A DNA stretch of 29,251 bases, taken from assembly GCA_031401675.1 (NCBI GenBank), contig JANNRR010000091.1, forward strand, positions 1-29,251, written 5' to 3'. A program made the position numbers and the translations under genes. Position 1 is the stretch's first letter; every line of letters starts with the position of its first letter. The notes under the pieces are model-generated. The model was given only the letters and a program-made list of their open reading frames with translations, was not told the DNA's origin and made no database searches. The DNA is from JANNRR01 sp031401675 (GTDB lineage: Bacteria; Pseudomonadota; Alphaproteobacteria; Rhodobacterales; Rhodobacteraceae). Shown here piece by piece: positions 16,309 through 26,386 of this stretch.

Positions 16309-16683
16309 GGGACCAGCGGAGCAGGGGCGTTGCGGTCAGTGGTTTCACACTTCGCCCGGTTCCACCATTCTTTATTGCCCGGGTCCGTCTGCCGCAGGAG
16401 TTTGCCGGATTTCCTTGCGCTGATGCCCGAAAAACCAGCGCCGACATCACGGCATTCACGCTTGATCTGCGGAAGCTTGTCGGCAGTGCCGCCACAATCC
16501 TGCCTTCAAACCGGCCAAAGTCTTGCCCGACCTTCGCAAAAACGCCGCACGTTTCGCCACTGAAATCAATCGGTTGCCGTCATTCAGCCGTAAATATCGG
16601 ATACAAATCAGGGGCAAAGTCACACCTCGCAAGCCTTAAGAGTTTGAAAACTTTTGGCTTTTGCTGAAAATGGAGCAGACACT
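16309..16683. other. Divergent intergenic region before the RTX gene
   Basis: 375 nt without a gene between the divergent DUF2126-transglutaminase and RTX genes; both promoters should lie here. The stretch from about 16560 to 16680 is AT-richer than its surroundings and includes TTGCCG (16574) and GATACAAAT (about 16600), but their spacing does not fit a clear sigma-70 promoter. A short inverted repeat AGTTT-GA-AAACT is at 16641-16652, about 30 nt before the RTX start, where it could affect translation or regulator binding. Confidence 0.5.
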
Positions 16684-19600
16684 ATGGCCATCGTAACCGG
16701 CACCGCAGCAGACGAGTTCATCCACCGCCTGGGCGACGCAAATTCGCCGACCATGGGGCTGGTCGAAGTGACGGGAGTCACCACTTCGGCGGACGATATC
16801 GATGCGGGCGACGGGAACGATACGGTCTATGCCGATGCGGGCAATGACACGGTGATCGGCGGCCTTGGCAACGATCTGCTGTATGCCGGCGACGGCAACG
16901 ACAGCATGACCGGCGGCGATGGCAACGACCGGCTGGATGGCGGCAACGGCAACGACACGCTGACCGGCGGGATCGGTGACGACATCTACGTTGTCGATAC
17001 CATGAGCGACATTCTGAGCGAGTTGGCCAACGAGGGTATCGACACGGTCGAAGCCCTTGGCAGCTTCACACTTGGCAGCAACATCGAGAATCTGACCCTG
17101 ATCGGCACAGCCACCATCAGCGGCACCGGCAACACGCAGGCCAACGTGATCACCGGCAACGGATCGGCGAACACCCTGTCGGGCGATGACGGCAACGACA
17201 CGATCTATGGCGGGTCGGGCAGCGACACGATCTTCGGCGGCGCGGGCAATGATACGATGGACGGCGGCATCAGCAATGACGCCATGACGGGCGGCGCTGG
17301 TGATGACTTCTACATTGTCGGCAGCACGACTGATACGGTAACCGAGTTGACCGGCGAAGGCACGGATCTGGTCGAATCCTCCGTCAGCTTTACCCTTTCG
17401 GCCTTTGTCGAGAATCTGACGCTGACCGGAACGTCGGCGATCAATGCCACCGGCAATGCCGAAAACAACCTGCTGACTGGCAATACCGGTGCCAACAACC
17501 TGATAGGCGCGGACGGGAACGACACGATTGTTGGCGGCGACGGCAACGACACGCTTGATGGCGGGATCGGCAACGACAGCATGAGCGGCGGTCTGGGCAA
17601 CGATGTCTATATCGTTAATGCCGCAGGCGATGTCGGGCTGGAAGCGCCCGGCGGCGGCACCGATACGGTGCAATCCTCGATTTCACTGACGATTTTGAAC
17701 GACATGGAAAACCTGACCCTGACCGGGTTGGCCAATCTGAGCGGAACCGGCAACAGCGGTGCCAACGTGCTGATCGGGAACACCGGCAACAACGCTCTGA
17801 CCGGCGGCGATGGCAACGACACCATCACCGGCGGCGACGGCAACGACACGATGGACGGCGGGCTGGCCGACGACACCATGACCGGTGGCATCGGTGACGA
17901 TATCTATGTGGTGGACTCGGCGCTGGACAAGGTGACGGAACAGAGCGGGCAAGGGCTCGATACCGTACAATCCTCGGTCGGGTTCATCCTGGGCTCGGCA
18001 GTCGAGAACCTGACGCTGATCGGCGCAGCGGCAGTCGCCGGCACCGGCAACACTGCCGACAACGTGCTGACCGGCAACGGTGCCGCCAATGCCTTGGACG
18101 GCAGTTCCGGCAACGACACGCTGTTCGGCGGGGCCGGGGCGGACACCCTGACCGGCGGCACCGGCAACGACGCGATGTCGGGCGGTGCGGACGACGATAC
18201 CTATGTGGTGGACACCCTAAGCGATACCGTCACGGAAGCCGCTTTGGGCGGCAACGACACGGTCAGCAGTTCGGTCAATTTCACGATCGGTCCCGATGTC
18301 GAAAACCTGACCCTGACCGGGTCGAGCGGGCTGAGCGGGACCGGTAACGGATCCGCGAACATTCTGACCGGCAATACCGGAGCTAACCTGCTGAGCGCGG
18401 GCGGGGCCAACGATACGCTGTTCGGCGGTTCGGGCAACGACACTTTGGACGGTGGCACCGGGGCCGATGCCATGACAGGCGGGTCCAGCAACGACACCTA
18501 TGTGATCGATGATGCCGGCGATACGATGGTGGAACTGGCCGGTGGCGGCACCGACACGGTGCAGACGTCGCTTACCCTCACGCTTGCCACCGACTTCGAG
18601 AACCTGACCCTGACCGGTTCGACCAATATCGACGGCACCGGCAATACGGTTGCCAACGTGATGGCGGGCAACAGCGGCAATAACCAGCTGTTCGGCGGGC
18701 TGGCGGCCGACAATCTGTCCGGCAATGACGGCAACGACTCGCTTTTCGGCGGCGCCGACAGCAGTATCGACGATCTGTTCGGCGGCAATGGCAATGACCT
18801 TCTGGACGGCGGTGCCGGCAGCGACGACATGTCGGGCGGCGCGGGCAACGACACTTACATCGTGGATGCCAGTGGAGACGACACCACCGAAACCACCGGC
18901 AACGGCACCGATACCGTGCAAAGCTCGGTGACCTACACGCTGCAGGCCAATGTCGAGAATCTGATCCTGACGGGAGTTGCGGCGATCAACGGCACCGGCA
19001 ACACGTCCGACAACGTGATGACCGGCAACGATGCAAATAACAGCCTGACCGGCAGCGACGGCTACGACAGCCTGATCGGCGGCATCGGCAACGATACGCT
19101 GAATGGCGGCAATGACGACGATACGCTGGATGGCGGCATCGGCATCGATGCGATGAACGGCGGGACCGGCAACGACACCTATTACGTCGATGACATCGGC
19201 GATTCCGCGGTCGATGTCGCGTTTGGCGGTATCGATACGGTGATCAGTTCGGTCGCGATGGTGCTGAGCACCGAAATGGAAAACCTGACTCTGACCGGGG
19301 CCGCGGCGCTGAACGGAACCGGCAATGCCGCGAACAACAGCATGACGGGCAACAGCGGGGCCAACGACCTGACCGGCCTTGACGGCGATGACGGCATCTA
19401 CGGCGGCGCGGGCAATGACACGCTGGATGGCGGCAACGGCAACGACACGCTGGATGGCGGCACCAACAACGACACGATGACCGGTGGCATGGGCAACGAC
19501 ACCTTTGTGGTGAACGCGGCCGGTGACAGCGTGATCGAGCAGGGGGCAGCCGGTACCGATACCGTGCTGAGTTCGGTAACGTTCGTGTTGTCGACCGAGT

Positions 19601-22600
19601 TGGAGCATCTGACACTGACCGGCACGGCCGCGATCGACGGCACCGGCAATGCCAGTGTCAACACCATGCTGGGCAATGACGGCAACAACGTTCTCCTCGG
19701 GCTTGGCGGCTCGGACAAGGTGACGGGCGGTCTGGGCAACGACACGCTGGATGGCGGCATCGGCAACGATGCGCTGGATGGCGGCATCGGGGCCGACAGC
19801 ATGATCGGTGGCAGCGGCAACGACAGTTATGTGGTCGACAATGCCGGCGATGTGGTCGTGGAACTGCCGTCCGGCGGCACCGACAAGGTGCGGGCGAAGG
19901 TCAGCTATACGTTGACGACGGATGTCGAGAACCTGACGCTGCTTGGCAATACCTCGATCAACGGTACCGGCAATGCGCTGAAAAACACCATCGTCGGGAC
20001 GGCGCTTGCGAACGTGCTGACCGGCATGGACGGCAGCGACAAGCTGGACGGGGCGGCCGGAAACGACACGCTGTATGGCGGTGTCGGTGCCGATACGCTG
20101 ACCGGCGGGGCCGACAATGACGTGCTGGACGGCGGCGCTGGCCCGGACTTCCTGCAGGGCGGCAGCGGCGATGATACCTATGTGATCGACAGTCTGCTGG
20201 ACACCCTCAGCGAACTGCCAGGTTCCGGCAACGACACCGTACAGGCTTCGCTGACCTTTACTCTGGTCGCCGATTTGGAAAACCTGACGCTGACGGCTGG
20301 TGCTGCGGCGATTGACGGTACCGGCAATTCGGTTGCCAACGTGCTGACCGGCAACAACGGTGCCAACATCCTGAACGGGATGGACGGCAACGACACCATC
20401 AATGGCGCCAACGGCATCGACACGCTGAATGGCGGCACCGGCAATGATACGCTGGATGGTGGGTTGCAGGCAGACGTCATGGCAGGAGGGGCCGGTGACG
20501 ACACCTATTACGTCGACAATGCCGGTGACGCGATAATCGAACTGGCTGGCGAGGGTGCCGATACGGTGATCAGCACCGCGAATTTTGGGTTGTTCGCGGA
20601 AGTCGAAAACCTGATGCTGGCTGGCTCTGGGGCAATCAGCGGTACCGGCAACGCATTTGCCAACGGCATCATCGGCAACTCCGGCAACAACCTGTTGTCG
20701 GGGATGGATGGCAACGACACGTTGTACGGCGGCAGCGGCGACGACACGCTGAATGGCGGCAATGACGACGATCAGCTGGTGGCTGGTGCCGACATGGATC
20801 AGGTCAGTGGCGGGGCAGGGGACGATACCATCGTCATCGTCACGGCATCCGACATCGAGGCTGGGGAAACCTATGCCGGGGCAGCGGACAGTGACACGAT
20901 CGACGGAAGTTCGGTCAGCGGCGCTGCCAGTTTCAGCGGTGTGACCATTACCGGCATCGAGGCGATCACCGGTTTCGCGGGAGGTCTGTCCCTGACCGCA
21001 GCGCAGCTTGACCAGTTCACCGGCTCTGTCGATACCGGAACGATCACGCTGCTTGGCGCGGGTGTCGTGGATATCTCGAACGCCGATGTGGGGACCGCGG
21101 ATTTTGTCTTGTCGGCGGCCGGCAACACGCTGACGCTGAACGACGAGGGTCTGGCGGCTTACACCGTGACCGGTGGGGTTGCGGCCGATGTGGTGACCAT
21201 CACCGGCGGCAACCTGGGTGCCACGGTGGACGGCGCTGGCGGCAATGACAATCTGGCCGGCGGAAGTGCCGACGACCAGCTGACGGGCGGCGCGGGCTCC
21301 GACAGCGTCAGTGGCGGCGGCGGCAATGACCGGCTGCTGATCCTGGCGGCATCCGAAATCACGGCGGGTGAGAACTACACCGGCGGTCTGGGCGACGATA
21401 CGCTGGACGGAAGTGCCGTCGGCACGGCCGCCACCTTCTCTGGCGTCACCCTGTCCGGCGTTGAAAACCTGACGGGCTTTGGTGCTGGCGTGACCCTGAC
21501 GGCGGCGCAACTGGATCAGTTCACCGGCACGATCAATACCGGGGCGATCCAGATGACCTTTGCCGGTGCAGCCGATATTTCGGATGCGACGGTGCTGACG
21601 ACCAGCTTCACGATGTCGAACGCGGGCAACCAGTTGACACTGAATGATGGCGGTGCGGCAAGCTATACCGTCAACGGCGGCAACGGCGCGGACACCATGA
21701 CGATCACTGGTGGCAGCCTTGGCGCGGTGCTGAACGGCGGCGGTGGAGCCGATACGCTGAACGGCGGCAGCGGCAACGACACGCTGGCCGGTGGTGCGGC
21801 GGTTGATGTGATGAATGGCGGCGCAGGCAACGACTTGTTCTCGATCATCGCGCCGAGCGATTTTGTAGCGGGCGAGACCTATGCCGGCGGCATCGGCACC
21901 GACACGCTGGATGGGGCGGCGATTTCGTCGCCGGGCGCATCGCTGGTCGGTGTGACGATCAGCGGCATGGAGGTCATCTCGGGCTTCTCGGGTGGCTTGA
22001 CGATGACAACGGCCCAGTTGGACCAGTTCACCGGCCAGATCACCGTGGGCGGGATTTCCCTGGCCGATGGCGGGACGCTGGACATTTCGGACGCCGATCT
22101 GCTGACCGGTGCCCTGACCCTGTCGGCCTTTGGCAACAATGTGACGCTGAATGACGAGGGGCTGGTAGCCTATGCAGTCACCGGCGGCGCTGGCAACGAT
22201 GTGGTTACCTTCATCGGCGGCTCGCTTGGGGCGACGGTCAATGGCGGTTCGGGGAATGACACCCTGAACGGCGGCACCGGCAACGATATCCTGACCGGCG
22301 GCGCAGATGTCGACGTCGTGAATGGTGGCAATGGCAATGACAGTCTGGTCATCGCCGCAGCCAGCGATCTGGTTTCGGGCGAAGCCTATGACGGCGGGCT
22401 TGGGGCGGATACGCTGAGCGGGGCGTCGGTGGTTTCGGCGGCCAATCTATCGGGCATCACCTTTGCCGGGATCGAGACGATCAGCGGCTTTGTTGGCGGT
22501 TTGACGCTGTCGCGGGCGCAGTTCGACGCGTTTGCCACGGTGAACACCGGGGCGCTTACGCTGTCGGATGCCGGGGCCGTCGATGTGTCGGATCAGGATA

Positions 22601-25185
22601 TCCTGACCAGTACGATCAATCTGGCGGCGGCGGGCAGCACCCTGACGCTGAATGACGAGGGTCTGGCCAGCTATACCGTCAACGGTGGCGCGGCGGCCGA
22701 TATCGTGACCATTACCGGCGGCACCAGCGGCGTGACGCTGAACGGCTTCGGCGGCAACGATACCATGACCGGCGGCACCGGCAACGACACGCTGGACGGC
22801 GGGGCCGGGGCCGACAATCTGTCTGGCGGCAATGGCAATGACACGTTCCGGATTTTGGCGACGACCGACCTTGATACCGGCGAAGTCTATACCGGCGGGC
22901 TGGGCACCGACACGTTCAACGGCACCGGTATCGCGGTCGCTTCCACGCTGACGGGCATCAGCTTCAGCGGGATCGAAAACATCAGCGGCTTTGGCGGCGG
23001 GATTACGATGACCTCGGCGCAACTGGCCGGGTTTACCGGTTCGGTTGCGGCGTCGGGAGCAATCACCCTGTCGGATGCCGGTACAGTGAACCTGAGCGCC
23101 GCGTCGGTTTCGACAACCGTGTTCAACCTGTCGGCTTCCGGCAACACGCTTTCGCTGAACTATACCGGCGGCTCGGCGCTGACAGTCAACGGCAGTGCGG
23201 TGAACGACAGCGTGACCATCACCAGTGCCAGCCAGGCAGCCATCCTGAACGGCAATGCCGGCAACGATACGCTGGCCGGTGGCTCCGGGGCCGACACCAT
23301 CATCGGCGGTGCCGGCATCGACATTCTGAGCGGCGGCAATGGCGTGGACCGGTTCACGATCCTGGCGGCAGCCGACATGGTCTCGGGTGAAAGCTACACC
23401 GGTGGCGGCGGCACGGATGTGCTGTTTGGTACCGCGGTCACAACGGCACATACGTTCAGCGGGCTCACTTTCGTCACGCTGGAAAGCATTACCGGCTTTA
23501 CCGGTGGCCTGACGCTGACCTCGGCGAACCTGAGCAGCTTCACCTCTTCGGTCTCGACCGGCGCGATAACCCTGTCTGACTCCGGAACGGTCAACATCGG
23601 TGCCGCCACCATCAGCACCAGCGTTTTCAACCTGTCTGCGACGGGGAACACCATCACCCTGAACGAGGGTGCGACTGCGCTGACGGTGAACGGCGGCGCG
23701 GCTGGCGATACGGTGACGATCAATGGCGGTGTGGCCGGGTCGGCGTTGAACGGCAACGGCGGCAACGACAACCTGACCGGCGGCGCGGGCGCTGACACCC
23801 TTATCGGTGGCGGCGGCATCGACACCATCAACGGCGGCAACGGCAACGACACCATCACCATTGCGGCGGCTTCCGATCTGGGGGCGGGCGAAAGCTACAC
23901 CGGCGGGGGCGGGACGGATACGTTGCTCGGGTCCGCAGTGGTAACGCCGGTGACCTTTGTCGGCAGCACGGTGACCGGCATCGAGAACCTGTCCGGCTTT
24001 ACCGGCGGCGTGACGATGACCAGCGCGCAGCTGGCAGGCTTCACTTCGGTTGCAACCGGGGCAGGGGCGATCACCCTGTCGGATGCAGGGACCGTCAACC
24101 TGGCGGCGGCCACCGTGTCAACAACGACGTTCAACCTGTCGGCGCTGGGCAACACGCTGACGCTGAATGATACAGGCGTCACCGCCTATACAGTGAACGG
24201 CGGCGCGTTGGCGGACAGCGTCACCATCACCGGCGGCAGTCAGAGCGCGGTGCTGAACGGCAACGGCGGCAATGACACCCTGACCGGCGGTGCCGGTTCG
24301 GACAGTCTGACCGGCGGGGCGGGCGTCGATACCGTGGTCGGCGGCAGCGGCAATGACAATCTGCGCATCACGGTGGCTTCCGAGATGGCCGCAGGCGAAA
24401 GCTACGACGGTGGTCTGGGCACCGACACGCTGAACGGCACCGGGGTTTCCACTGCCGTGACGTTGGCCACCTCGACCCTTGCCGGGCTGGAAAGCATCAC
24501 CGGTTTTACCGGGGGCATCACCCTGACCTCGGCGCAACTGGCGGGCTTTACCGGCACGGTCAGCAGCGGCAACATCACCCTTTCCAATGCCGGGGTGGTG
24601 AACCTGAGCGCGTCTACCGTGACCACCACCGGCTTTACGCTGTCGGCCTCGGGCAACACGCTGACGCTCAGCAATGCCAACGGCACGATCTACACGGTGA
24701 ACGGCGGCGTTGCCAGCGACACCATCACCCTGACCGGCGGCACCGCAGCTTCGACCCTGGTCGGCAATAACGGCACCGATGTGCTGGTTGGCGCTGGCGG
24801 GGCGGATACGATCAACGGCGGCGCGCTGAACGATACCCTGACCGGCGGTGGCGGCAACGACAACCTGACCGGCGGTACCGGGGCGGACCGGTTCATCTAT
24901 ACCACGACCGCCAGCGGTACCGACACCATCACCGACTTCAACGAAGTAGAAGGCGTCGGCGGCGAAGAGGGCGACGTGATCAACCTGCAGGGCATGCTGG
25001 TCGGAACCTTCGTCTACATGGGTACGGCGGCCTTTTCTGGCGGGCCCAACAACTCTGAAGCGCGGATATCGGGCAGCTCCCTTTTGATCGACACCAACGG
25101 CGATGCTGTCACAGACATCACCATCACGATGACCGGTCTGTCCGTCGCGTCGCAACTGGCGGCCAGCGACTTCCTCTGGACCTGA
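16684..25185 (+). CDS. Giant RTX repeat protein, type I secreted (adhesin-like)
   Basis: 2833 residues, strongly acidic and Gly/Asp/Asn-rich. After about 35 N-terminal residues it enters RTX nonapeptides (GGxGxDxLx), which bind calcium and fold as beta-rolls outside the cell. Two module families follow: twelve with the core ENLTLTG...GTGN (about 134-1380) and eight with the core GFTGGLTLTSAQLAGFT (about 1420-2700). The last ~100 residues (GADRFIYTT, then DTITDF and GDVINLQGM) match the serralysin/M10-type C-terminal domain used as type I secretion signal. There is no Sec signal peptide and no HExxH motif, so it is not a protease; a surface or biofilm adhesin is the likeliest role (inference). 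No ABC exporter, membrane-fusion protein or calcium-dependent partner is in the window. ATG 16684 follows GGAG by 8 nt; the frame is open to a TTG at 16654 without such support. Confidence 0.93.
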   Translation: MAIVTGTAADEFIHRLGDANSPTMGLVEVTGVTTSADDIDAGDGNDTVYADAGNDTVIGGLGNDLLYAGDGNDSMTGGDGNDRLDGGNGNDTLTGGIGDDIYVVDTMSDILSELANEGIDTVEALGSFTLGSNIENLTLIGTATISGTGNTQANVITGNGSANTLSGDDGNDTIYGGSGSDTIFGGAGNDTMDGGISNDAMTGGAGDDFYIVGSTTDTVTELTGEGTDLVESSVSFTLSAFVENLTLTGTSAINATGNAENNLLTGNTGANNLIGADGNDTIVGGDGNDTLDGGIGNDSMSGGLGNDVYIVNAAGDVGLEAPGGGTDTVQSSISLTILNDMENLTLTGLANLSGTGNSGANVLIGNTGNNALTGGDGNDTITGGDGNDTMDGGLADDTMTGGIGDDIYVVDSALDKVTEQSGQGLDTVQSSVGFILGSAVENLTLIGAAAVAGTGNTADNVLTGNGAANALDGSSGNDTLFGGAGADTLTGGTGNDAMSGGADDDTYVVDTLSDTVTEAALGGNDTVSSSVNFTIGPDVENLTLTGSSGLSGTGNGSANILTGNTGANLLSAGGANDTLFGGSGNDTLDGGTGADAMTGGSSNDTYVIDDAGDTMVELAGGGTDTVQTSLTLTLATDFENLTLTGSTNIDGTGNTVANVMAGNSGNNQLFGGLAADNLSGNDGNDSLFGGADSSIDDLFGGNGNDLLDGGAGSDDMSGGAGNDTYIVDASGDDTTETTGNGTDTVQSSVTYTLQANVENLILTGVAAINGTGNTSDNVMTGNDANNSLTGSDGYDSLIGGIGNDTLNGGNDDDTLDGGIGIDAMNGGTGNDTYYVDDIGDSAVDVAFGGIDTVISSVAMVLSTEMENLTLTGAAALNGTGNAANNSMTGNSGANDLTGLDGDDGIYGGAGNDTLDGGNGNDTLDGGTNNDTMTGGMGNDTFVVNAAGDSVIEQGAAGTDTVLSSVTFVLSTELEHLTLTGTAAIDGTGNASVNTMLGNDGNNVLLGLGGSDKVTGGLGNDTLDGGIGNDALDGGIGADSMIGGSGNDSYVVDNAGDVVVELPSGGTDKVRAKVSYTLTTDVENLTLLGNTSINGTGNALKNTIVGTALANVLTGMDGSDKLDGAAGNDTLYGGVGADTLTGGADNDVLDGGAGPDFLQGGSGDDTYVIDSLLDTLSELPGSGNDTVQASLTFTLVADLENLTLTAGAAAIDGTGNSVANVLTGNNGANILNGMDGNDTINGANGIDTLNGGTGNDTLDGGLQADVMAGGAGDDTYYVDNAGDAIIELAGEGADTVISTANFGLFAEVENLMLAGSGAISGTGNAFANGIIGNSGNNLLSGMDGNDTLYGGSGDDTLNGGNDDDQLVAGADMDQVSGGAGDDTIVIVTASDIEAGETYAGAADSDTIDGSSVSGAASFSGVTITGIEAITGFAGGLSLTAAQLDQFTGSVDTGTITLLGAGVVDISNADVGTADFVLSAAGNTLTLNDEGLAAYTVTGGVAADVVTITGGNLGATVDGAGGNDNLAGGSADDQLTGGAGSDSVSGGGGNDRLLILAASEITAGENYTGGLGDDTLDGSAVGTAATFSGVTLSGVENLTGFGAGVTLTAAQLDQFTGTINTGAIQMTFAGAADISDATVLTTSFTMSNAGNQLTLNDGGAASYTVNGGNGADTMTITGGSLGAVLNGGGGADTLNGGSGNDTLAGGAAVDVMNGGAGNDLFSIIAPSDFVAGETYAGGIGTDTLDGAAISSPGASLVGVTISGMEVISGFSGGLTMTTAQLDQFTGQITVGGISLADGGTLDISDADLLTGALTLSAFGNNVTLNDEGLVAYAVTGGAGNDVVTFIGGSLGATVNGGSGNDTLNGGTGNDILTGGADVDVVNGGNGNDSLVIAAASDLVSGEAYDGGLGADTLSGASVVSAANLSGITFAGIETISGFVGGLTLSRAQFDAFATVNTGALTLSDAGAVDVSDQDILTSTINLAAAGSTLTLNDEGLASYTVNGGAAADIVTITGGTSGVTLNGFGGNDTMTGGTGNDTLDGGAGADNLSGGNGNDTFRILATTDLDTGEVYTGGLGTDTFNGTGIAVASTLTGISFSGIENISGFGGGITMTSAQLAGFTGSVAASGAITLSDAGTVNLSAASVSTTVFNLSASGNTLSLNYTGGSALTVNGSAVNDSVTITSASQAAILNGNAGNDTLAGGSGADTIIGGAGIDILSGGNGVDRFTILAAADMVSGESYTGGGGTDVLFGTAVTTAHTFSGLTFVTLESITGFTGGLTLTSANLSSFTSSVSTGAITLSDSGTVNIGAATISTSVFNLSATGNTITLNEGATALTVNGGAAGDTVTINGGVAGSALNGNGGNDNLTGGAGADTLIGGGGIDTINGGNGNDTITIAAASDLGAGESYTGGGGTDTLLGSAVVTPVTFVGSTVTGIENLSGFTGGVTMTSAQLAGFTSVATGAGAITLSDAGTVNLAAATVSTTTFNLSALGNTLTLNDTGVTAYTVNGGALADSVTITGGSQSAVLNGNGGNDTLTGGAGSDSLTGGAGVDTVVGGSGNDNLRITVASEMAAGESYDGGLGTDTLNGTGVSTAVTLATSTLAGLESITGFTGGITLTSAQLAGFTGTVSSGNITLSNAGVVNLSASTVTTTGFTLSASGNTLTLSNANGTIYTVNGGVASDTITLTGGTAASTLVGNNGTDVLVGAGGADTINGGALNDTLTGGGGNDNLTGGTGADRFIYTTTASGTDTITDFNEVEGVGGEEGDVINLQGMLVGTFVYMGTAAFSGGPNNSEARISGSSLLIDTNGDAVTDITITMTGLSVASQLAASDFLWT
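16801..20830 (+). repeat. Array of twelve RTX modules of type A (99-119 codons each)
   Basis: Each module has short RTX nonapeptides, a YVVD-x-x-x-D segment, a GTDTV-x-SS strand, then (V/M)ENLTLTG and GTGN-x-x-x-N. The codon before GAx encoding this ENLTL core starts at 17083, 17407, 17704, 18001, 18298, 18595, 18952, 19276, 19600, 19924, 20275 and 20602. Spacings are 324, 297, 297, 297, 297, 357, 324, 324, 324, 351 and 327 nt. Most differ from 297 by multiples of 27 nt, i.e. one nonapeptide. Confidence 0.9.
20830..24880 (+). repeat. Array of eight modules of type B (167-169 codons each)
   Basis: Each module reads roughly: (I/V)xGIExIxGF-x-GG(L/I)T(L/M)TxAQL, then ITLSDAGTVN, a strand ending in GNTLTLND, YTVNGG, VTITGG, a few RTX nonapeptides and AASDLxAGExYxGGLGTDTL. 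Cores (the residue before the Glu of GIE) start at 20956, 21460, 21967, 22471, 22972, 23479, 23980 and 24487, giving spacings of 504, 507, 504, 501, 507, 501 and 507 nt. Unlike the type A array, length is nearly constant. I do not recognise this unit as a named domain. Confidence 0.88.
24880..25185 (+). other. C-terminal type I secretion domain of the RTX protein (serralysin-like)
   Basis: Codons about 2733-2833. The pattern GADRFIY, GTDTITDF, GDVINLQGM and a terminal hydrophobic DFLWT matches the peptidase M10 serralysin C-terminal domain, which carries the uncleaved signal for ABC-type I exporters. Unusually for this domain, an acidic insert EVEGVGGEEGD separates the ITDF strand from the INLQ strand. 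Confidence 0.75.
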
Positions 25186-25278
25186 GCGGATGGAAGCGAA
25201 CATGCTGCGTGCCGACCGGCCTGATCGGGCGTCGCGCGGATGTGCGGTGCGGCCCCGATTTTAGGGCGGGGGCCGCCG

Positions 25279-26280
<1,002 letters not shown>

Positions 26281-26300
26281 GCATGGCTCCCGTGGCGGCT

Positions 26301-26314
26301 GTCCAGATCTGGAC
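26301..26314. promoter_or_regulatory. Perfect 14-bp palindrome, candidate operator before the ABC ATPase gene
   Basis: GTCCAGATCTGGAC is self-complementary over all 14 bases and lies 21-34 nt upstream of the ATPase ATG, on the minus-strand leader. Position and symmetry suit a LacI-, GntR- or similar-family regulator of the sugar operon. Read on the plus strand it is followed by GATTTTT and might instead act as a weak terminator for transcripts from the opposite direction. No regulator gene is in the window. Confidence 0.45.
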
Positions 26315-26386
26315 GATTTTTCAACTTGTTGTAATCGAAAGACTTTCCTTGCCGCGTTAACGGAATCTTCACCATGGACGCAGCAC

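Noticed and set aside
18217..21510. Very long open frame (1097 codons) on the minus strand inside the RTX gene
   Set aside because: It is the mirror of GGC/AAC/GAC-rich repeat codons; its product is low-complexity Val/Ala/Gly sequence. Similar antisense frames at 22447-23451 and 24118-25203 have the same origin.
16801..24880. Regularly spaced DNA repeats resembling a CRISPR or minisatellite array
   Set aside because: Repeats are in frame, degenerate and encode calcium-binding nonapeptides; no spacers or cas genes.
16684..25185. Serralysin-type metalloprotease suggested by the C-terminal domain
   Set aside because: No HExxH zinc motif or catalytic domain exists anywhere in the protein; only the secretion/beta-roll part is shared.
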